DNA of 9,577 nt from JBEGTT01 sp041179245 (GTDB lineage: Bacteria; Pseudomonadota; Gammaproteobacteria; Burkholderiales; Rhodocyclaceae), in contig JBEGTT010000144.1 of assembly GCA_041179245.1 (NCBI GenBank), positions 1 through 9,577 on the forward strand. Reading direction: 5' to 3'. Both the position numbers and the translations under genes were made by a program. Positions within the stretch are counted from its first letter, which is position 1; each line of letters begins with the position of its first letter. The notes below the pieces were generated by a model. It saw only the letters and a program-made list of their open reading frames with translations, ran no database searches and was not told the origin of the DNA. Positions 7,358-9,577 of the stretch are shown piece by piece.

Positions 7358-8047
7358 CTAAATCAGATCAAGGTCAAGCGATGTCACTACCTCTATGTCG
7401 CTATTATTGAGATTGGGCTGACCAACAATGACGGCGATTTTGACCAGACCGTGGGCTGTTCCGCTTCCATCGGCATCAAAATATAAAACGCCTGATTTGG
7501 AATTAAAGACAACGCAGGCGACTTGGGTATCAAGAACGGGTTTGCTCGATGTGGTGGATACAAACGCATCGGCGGAGAGGCTGCCCACCGTTAGCCCGCT
7601 AAAAGCAAGGTTGTCCAGATGAATTTTGTCGCCTTGAAGCTGACTAAAGTCCTTAATAGTGTCGACGTTATTTTCGCTTGGCGCTGTATCGAAAACAAAC
7701 GTGTCAGCACCCGTACCACCATACAAAATATCCTTGCCGTTACCGCCATAAATCACATCGTTACCCGCATACCCAAATAAAGTATCAGCAAAGTCTGACC
7801 CGATTATCACGTCGTTGCCGCTCAACAGATTGCTTATTCCGGCATTGAGTTGGCTGCTGTTTGCGTAGTGATTGCTTTGAACAGACAGGTTGTTGCTAAC
7901 TCCAGTATTCAACCCTGTTAATTCATAAGCCTTGGTGCTATTTTTCATCCACGTCAGCGAGTCTGTGCCGGCCTCTACCGGATTGGCCTTGCTAGTTTTG
8001 GGAAGCTTGCCCATGACGGCAGCGAGGTAAGCGGTAAAAGTTGGCAT
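7358..8047 (-). CDS. Small RTX calcium-binding protein, probable type I secretion substrate
   Basis: A 229-residue protein with no signal peptide. Residues 1-75 are a polar region I do not recognise. Residues about 76-118 hold the RTX block: a degenerate unit, then GSDFADTLF, GYAGNDVIY, GGNGKDILY and GGTGADTFV, nonapeptides that bind calcium after export. The remainder is the domain that commonly follows RTX blocks in type I-secreted proteins: DTIKDFSQLQGDKIHLD, then SGVLYFDADGSG, then NLNNSDIEV, ending in the hydrophobic and acidic LDLDLI. There is a single cysteine, C178. No ABC transporter, membrane fusion protein or outer-membrane gene for secretion is in the window. The ATG has only a weak CAGG upstream. 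The gene ends 7 bases before the protease start, in a different frame, so the two are likely co-transcribed. Confidence 0.83.
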   Translation of the reverse strand: MPTFTAYLAAVMGKLPKTSKANPVEAGTDSLTWMKNSTKAYELTGLNTGVSNNLSVQSNHYANSSQLNAGISNLLSGNDVIIGSDFADTLFGYAGNDVIYGGNGKDILYGGTGADTFVFDTAPSENNVDTIKDFSQLQGDKIHLDNLAFSGLTVGSLSADAFVSTTSSKPVLDTQVACVVFNSKSGVLYFDADGSGTAHGLVKIAVIVGQPNLNNSDIEVVTSLDLDLI

Positions 8048-8096
8048 TGCATGTGCCTGAAGAATGAAACAGGGGGAGATTGTGCCAGAAGGCTCG

Positions 8097-8102
8097 TTTA
8101 TA
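8097..8102 (-). promoter_or_regulatory. Candidate -10 for the RTX-protease transcript
   Basis: The minus strand reads TATAAA here, 5 of 6 with the sigma70 -10. It would give a start near 8090 and a leader of about 45 bases. The hexamer 17 bases upstream (CAATGT) is a poor -35. GTGACG is a better match but only 13 bases away. If real, the promoter probably needs an activator or a different sigma factor. Confidence 0.35.
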
Positions 8103-8106
8103 AATT

Positions 8107-8122
8107 TGTGCTACTCGTCACA
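8107..8122. promoter_or_regulatory. CRP/FNR-family-like inverted repeat in the divergent promoter region
   Basis: TGTGC-TACTCG-TCACA matches the CRP pattern TGTGA-N6-TCACA at 9 of 10 half-site positions, with the correct 16-base span. Its centre (8114.5) lies about 43-45 bases upstream of the predicted start of the FecR-protein transcript, close to the -41.5 position of class II activator sites. It also lies between the likely -10 and -35 of the leftward promoter. Whether a CRP-like regulator binds it is inferred. Confidence 0.4.
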
Positions 8123-8152
8123 TTGATGTGGCTGCTGATGACTTAGTATGAT
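8123..8152 (+). promoter_or_regulatory. Sigma70-type promoter for the FecR-domain gene
   Basis: TTGATG (8123-8128, 4 of 6 with the -35 consensus) and TATGAT (8147-8152, 5 of 6 with the -10 consensus) are separated by 18 bases. Transcription would start near 8158, leaving a leader of about 27 bases that contains the strong ribosome site. Confidence 0.55.
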
Positions 8153-8170
8153 TAGCGTAAGAGTGTGCTC

Positions 8171-8176
8171 AGGAGG
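8171..8176 (+). promoter_or_regulatory. Ribosome binding site that fixes the FecR-protein start
   Basis: AGGAGG is a full-strength Shine-Dalgarno sequence 8 bases before the ATG at 8185. The in-frame GTG at 8176 overlaps this site and so cannot use it, which decides in favour of the ATG. Confidence 0.8.
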
Positions 8177-8184
8177 TGCAGGTA

Positions 8185-9429
8185 ATGAAATATCTTTCAA
8201 AACATTTAAAACTACTTTCGGCGGCGGTATTGGTGCTGGGGTTGGTTGTGCCTGCCTTTGTCCAATCCGCACTGGCTCAGTCTGTTGCCGAGGTGGTATT
8301 TACCATTGGCGACGCCCGTATTCAAAACGGTGCTTCGCTCTCTCGTGGTGCCAAAATAAACGTTGGTGATACGGTGATTACGGGTGCCAATGGGCATGTT
8401 CATCTGCGTTTTGTCGATCAGGCTTTTGTCAGTGTTCGGCCGAGTTCGTCGCTTAAGGTGGAGCAGTACACCTTTGATACCGCCGTTCCGGAAAACAACC
8501 GCGTTAAGTTTGTGTTGTCCGAAGGAACCTCGCGCCTGATTACCGGGCAAGCGGGACAGATGGCCAAACAGAATTTTCGCCTGAATACGCCGGTGGCCGC
8601 CATTGGTGTGCGGGGTACTGATTTTGTAGTTCAAGCAACAGCCGACAATACCCGCGTAACCGTTCAGCAGGGCGCTGTGGTGATGTCTCCTTTTGGCGAA
8701 GGTTGCGCGGTTGATGCCCTTGGCCCATGCGGCGGAAATCTGGCTCGCCAGCTTTCTGGCAGTCTTGCGGGAAGCTATTTGGATGTTTCTGGCCACGGCC
8801 GTGCGCCGGTTCTAATGACGCCAGCAGAATCGAGTAAAAATCCAAATACGCTAATGCCTGCGCGCCCTGAAGAGCCTAGTGTCAGTGGTAAAGATAGTGG
8901 TGCCTCTGTTGCCGCGCCAGCGGTTGCGATGCCGGTTGGGGCAGCGGGTGGCTCGGGTCAGATTTGGTGGGGCCGTTGGGGGGCAGGTGCCAATTCCGCC
9001 GACTTGGTAGCTGGCTCAGGCAAGGAAGTATTAGTGCGCAATGAGTGGTTTGTACTGATGCGCGCAACCGATAGCTTGAACTTTCCGAAAACAGATACTG
9101 TTAAATTTGCAATGGTCGAAGCTGATGCCTACAAGCGTAGTGCAGACGGTAAGTTTGTGAAAGGTGATTTGACGGCAGCGTCTCTGTCTGTCGATTTCTC
9201 AAAGCAAACCTTTAAAACTGCGCTTGCCTTTGAAGAGGGGGGGCTAGCTGAAAAAATTTCCGCCCAAGGAAAAGTAACTGACGAAGGCAGATTTCAGGCC
9301 AGCAAGTCCAATTCCAATGCGATAATTTCAGGCGGACTAAGTAACAACGGTGACGAGGCAGCTTATTACTTCCAAAAAAATCTTGAAGACAAGAGCAAAG
9401 TTTTGGGCATTGTTCGGTGGCAGCGCTAA
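8185..9429 (+). CDS. Exported FecR-domain protein with C-terminal TbpB-like beta-barrel region
   Basis: A 414-residue exported protein. It starts with a Sec signal peptide (MKYLSKHLK, a hydrophobic core, and likely cleavage after SALA at residue 31). Residues about 38-165 form a FecR domain: GDTVITGANGHVHLRFVD, FVLSEGTSRLITG and the hallmark LNTPVAAIGVRGTDFVV. Cys174 and Cys182 (CAVDALGPC) could form a disulfide. Residues about 212-257 are a Pro/Ala/Ser/Gly-rich linker. The rest alternates beta strands (WWGRWGAG, VKFAMVEADAYKR, LTAASLSVDFSKQTF, GGLSNNGDEAAYYF, VLGIVRW), a pattern that resembles the small C-terminal barrel of TbpB-like surface proteins. I do not recognise a named gene. No sigma factor or TonB receptor gene is nearby, so classical FecIR iron signalling is unlikely. 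It is the first gene of a rightward transcript whose second gene begins at or across its stop codon. Confidence 0.8.
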   Translation: MKYLSKHLKLLSAAVLVLGLVVPAFVQSALAQSVAEVVFTIGDARIQNGASLSRGAKINVGDTVITGANGHVHLRFVDQAFVSVRPSSSLKVEQYTFDTAVPENNRVKFVLSEGTSRLITGQAGQMAKQNFRLNTPVAAIGVRGTDFVVQATADNTRVTVQQGAVVMSPFGEGCAVDALGPCGGNLARQLSGSLAGSYLDVSGHGRAPVLMTPAESSKNPNTLMPARPEEPSVSGKDSGASVAAPAVAMPVGAAGGSGQIWWGRWGAGANSADLVAGSGKEVLVRNEWFVLMRATDSLNFPKTDTVKFAMVEADAYKRSADGKFVKGDLTAASLSVDFSKQTFKTALAFEEGGLAEKISAQGKVTDEGRFQASKSNSNAIISGGLSNNGDEAAYYFQKNLEDKSKVLGIVRWQR

Positions 9430-9577
9430 CAACCTAAATTTAGGTGTTTGCATCAGAAGCATTACAGCAGCCTTAGTAATCACGCTAGCCGTTCCCTGTT
9501 CAGCATCAGAAAATCTTGAAGACATCCTTGCCCGGTCTGCTCAATACTTGCAGGCTGGGCAAAATCGTTTGGCCCTA
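9410..9577 (+). CDS. Exported protein with TPR-like mature N-terminus (3' end outside the window)
   Basis: This is the only rightward frame open from here to the window edge. It encodes a clear signal peptide, CIRSITAALVITLAVPCSA, followed by SENLEDILARSAQYLQAGQN and RLAL. The second part reads like the first helix pair of a tetratricopeptide repeat. Cleavage is likely near CSA/S or SAS/E; there is no convincing lipobox. No ATG or GTG precedes the signal peptide in frame. The start given is TTG 9410, overlapping the previous gene by 20 bases; TTG 9383 (MKTRAKFW...) is an alternative. Neither has a good ribosome site, so coupling to the FecR-protein gene is likely. It could be the TPR part of a Slam/DUF560-type outer-membrane translocator or another TPR protein; the visible 56 codons do not decide. 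Confidence 0.55.
   Translation, partial: MFGGSANNLNLGVCIRSITAALVITLAVPCSASENLEDILARSAQYLQAGQNRLAL
9432..9445. repeat. Perfect 14-bp palindrome just after the FecR-protein stop
   Basis: ACCTAAATTTAGGT is its own reverse complement and begins two bases after the TAA stop. As RNA it could form only a short 5-bp stem with an AAUU loop and is followed by GUUUGC, so it is a poor terminator. It lies inside the predicted signal-peptide region of the next gene. It may be an operator or chance. Confidence 0.4.

Noticed and set aside
7730..7800. Short repeated units in the RTX gene as a DNA repeat or CRISPR-like array
   Set aside because: The repetition is at protein level (RTX nonapeptides) with diverged codons; there are no identical repeats with spacers.
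8048..8184. Second Pho box controlling the RTX or FecR transcripts
   Set aside because: No pair of TGTCA-like repeats 11 bases apart is present; isolated GTCA fragments do not line up on either strand.
8212..8796. Leftward 194-residue open frame opposite the FecR-domain gene
   Set aside because: It is antisense to the FecR gene, which has a strong ribosome site, signal peptide and hallmark motif. The antisense product is basic and featureless.

Overview
The window looks like a piece of a betaproteobacterial chromosome, probably Burkholderiales-like. The main reason is the single-strand gene order pstS-pstC-pstA-pstB-phoU-phoB-phoR, which is the usual layout of the phosphate regulon core in that group. 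Genus or species cannot be assigned from the sequence alone. There are no rRNA or tRNA genes, no insertion sequences and no CRISPR array in view.

Positions 1-6138, all minus strand, hold a complete high-affinity phosphate uptake and sensing operon. It is transcribed from right to left: a PhoB-box promoter (6105-6138), then pstS, a hairpin in the pstS-pstC gap, pstC, pstA, pstB, phoU, phoB and the first 274 codons of phoR, which runs off the left edge. PstS captures phosphate in the periplasm, PstC and PstA form the channel, and PstB drives transport. PhoU links the transporter's state to the PhoR kinase, and PhoR phosphorylates PhoB. PhoB then activates the promoter in front of pstS, closing the loop. 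Genes are tightly packed: pstC/pstA share one base, phoU/phoB share four, and phoB/phoR are 5 bases apart. Ribosome sites and family lengths support shorter starts for pstS, pstB and pstA than the longest open frames would give.

Positions 6151-8047, also minus strand, hold two accessory genes 7 bases apart. The first is a small RTX calcium-binding protein with a C-terminus like those of type I secretion substrates. The second is a cysteine-free S1-fold serine protease with a C-terminal Calx-beta domain, no signal peptide and no RTX repeats of its own. Together they look like one secreted RTX protease divided into two polypeptides. The gap after the protease is only 12 bases before the Pho box, so transcription may read into the pst operon.

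Positions 8048-8184 are a divergent promoter region. They contain a good sigma70-type promoter toward the right, a weaker candidate toward the left, and a 16-bp CRP-like inverted repeat between them.

Positions 8185-9577, plus strand, hold an exported FecR-domain protein whose C-terminal half looks like a small TbpB-type beta-barrel. It is followed at once, or with a short overlap, by the start of an exported protein with a TPR-like mature N-terminus that runs off the right edge. The most interesting hypothesis in the window is that these two form a cargo/translocator pair of the Slam/type XI secretion kind. The available sequence cannot prove it.
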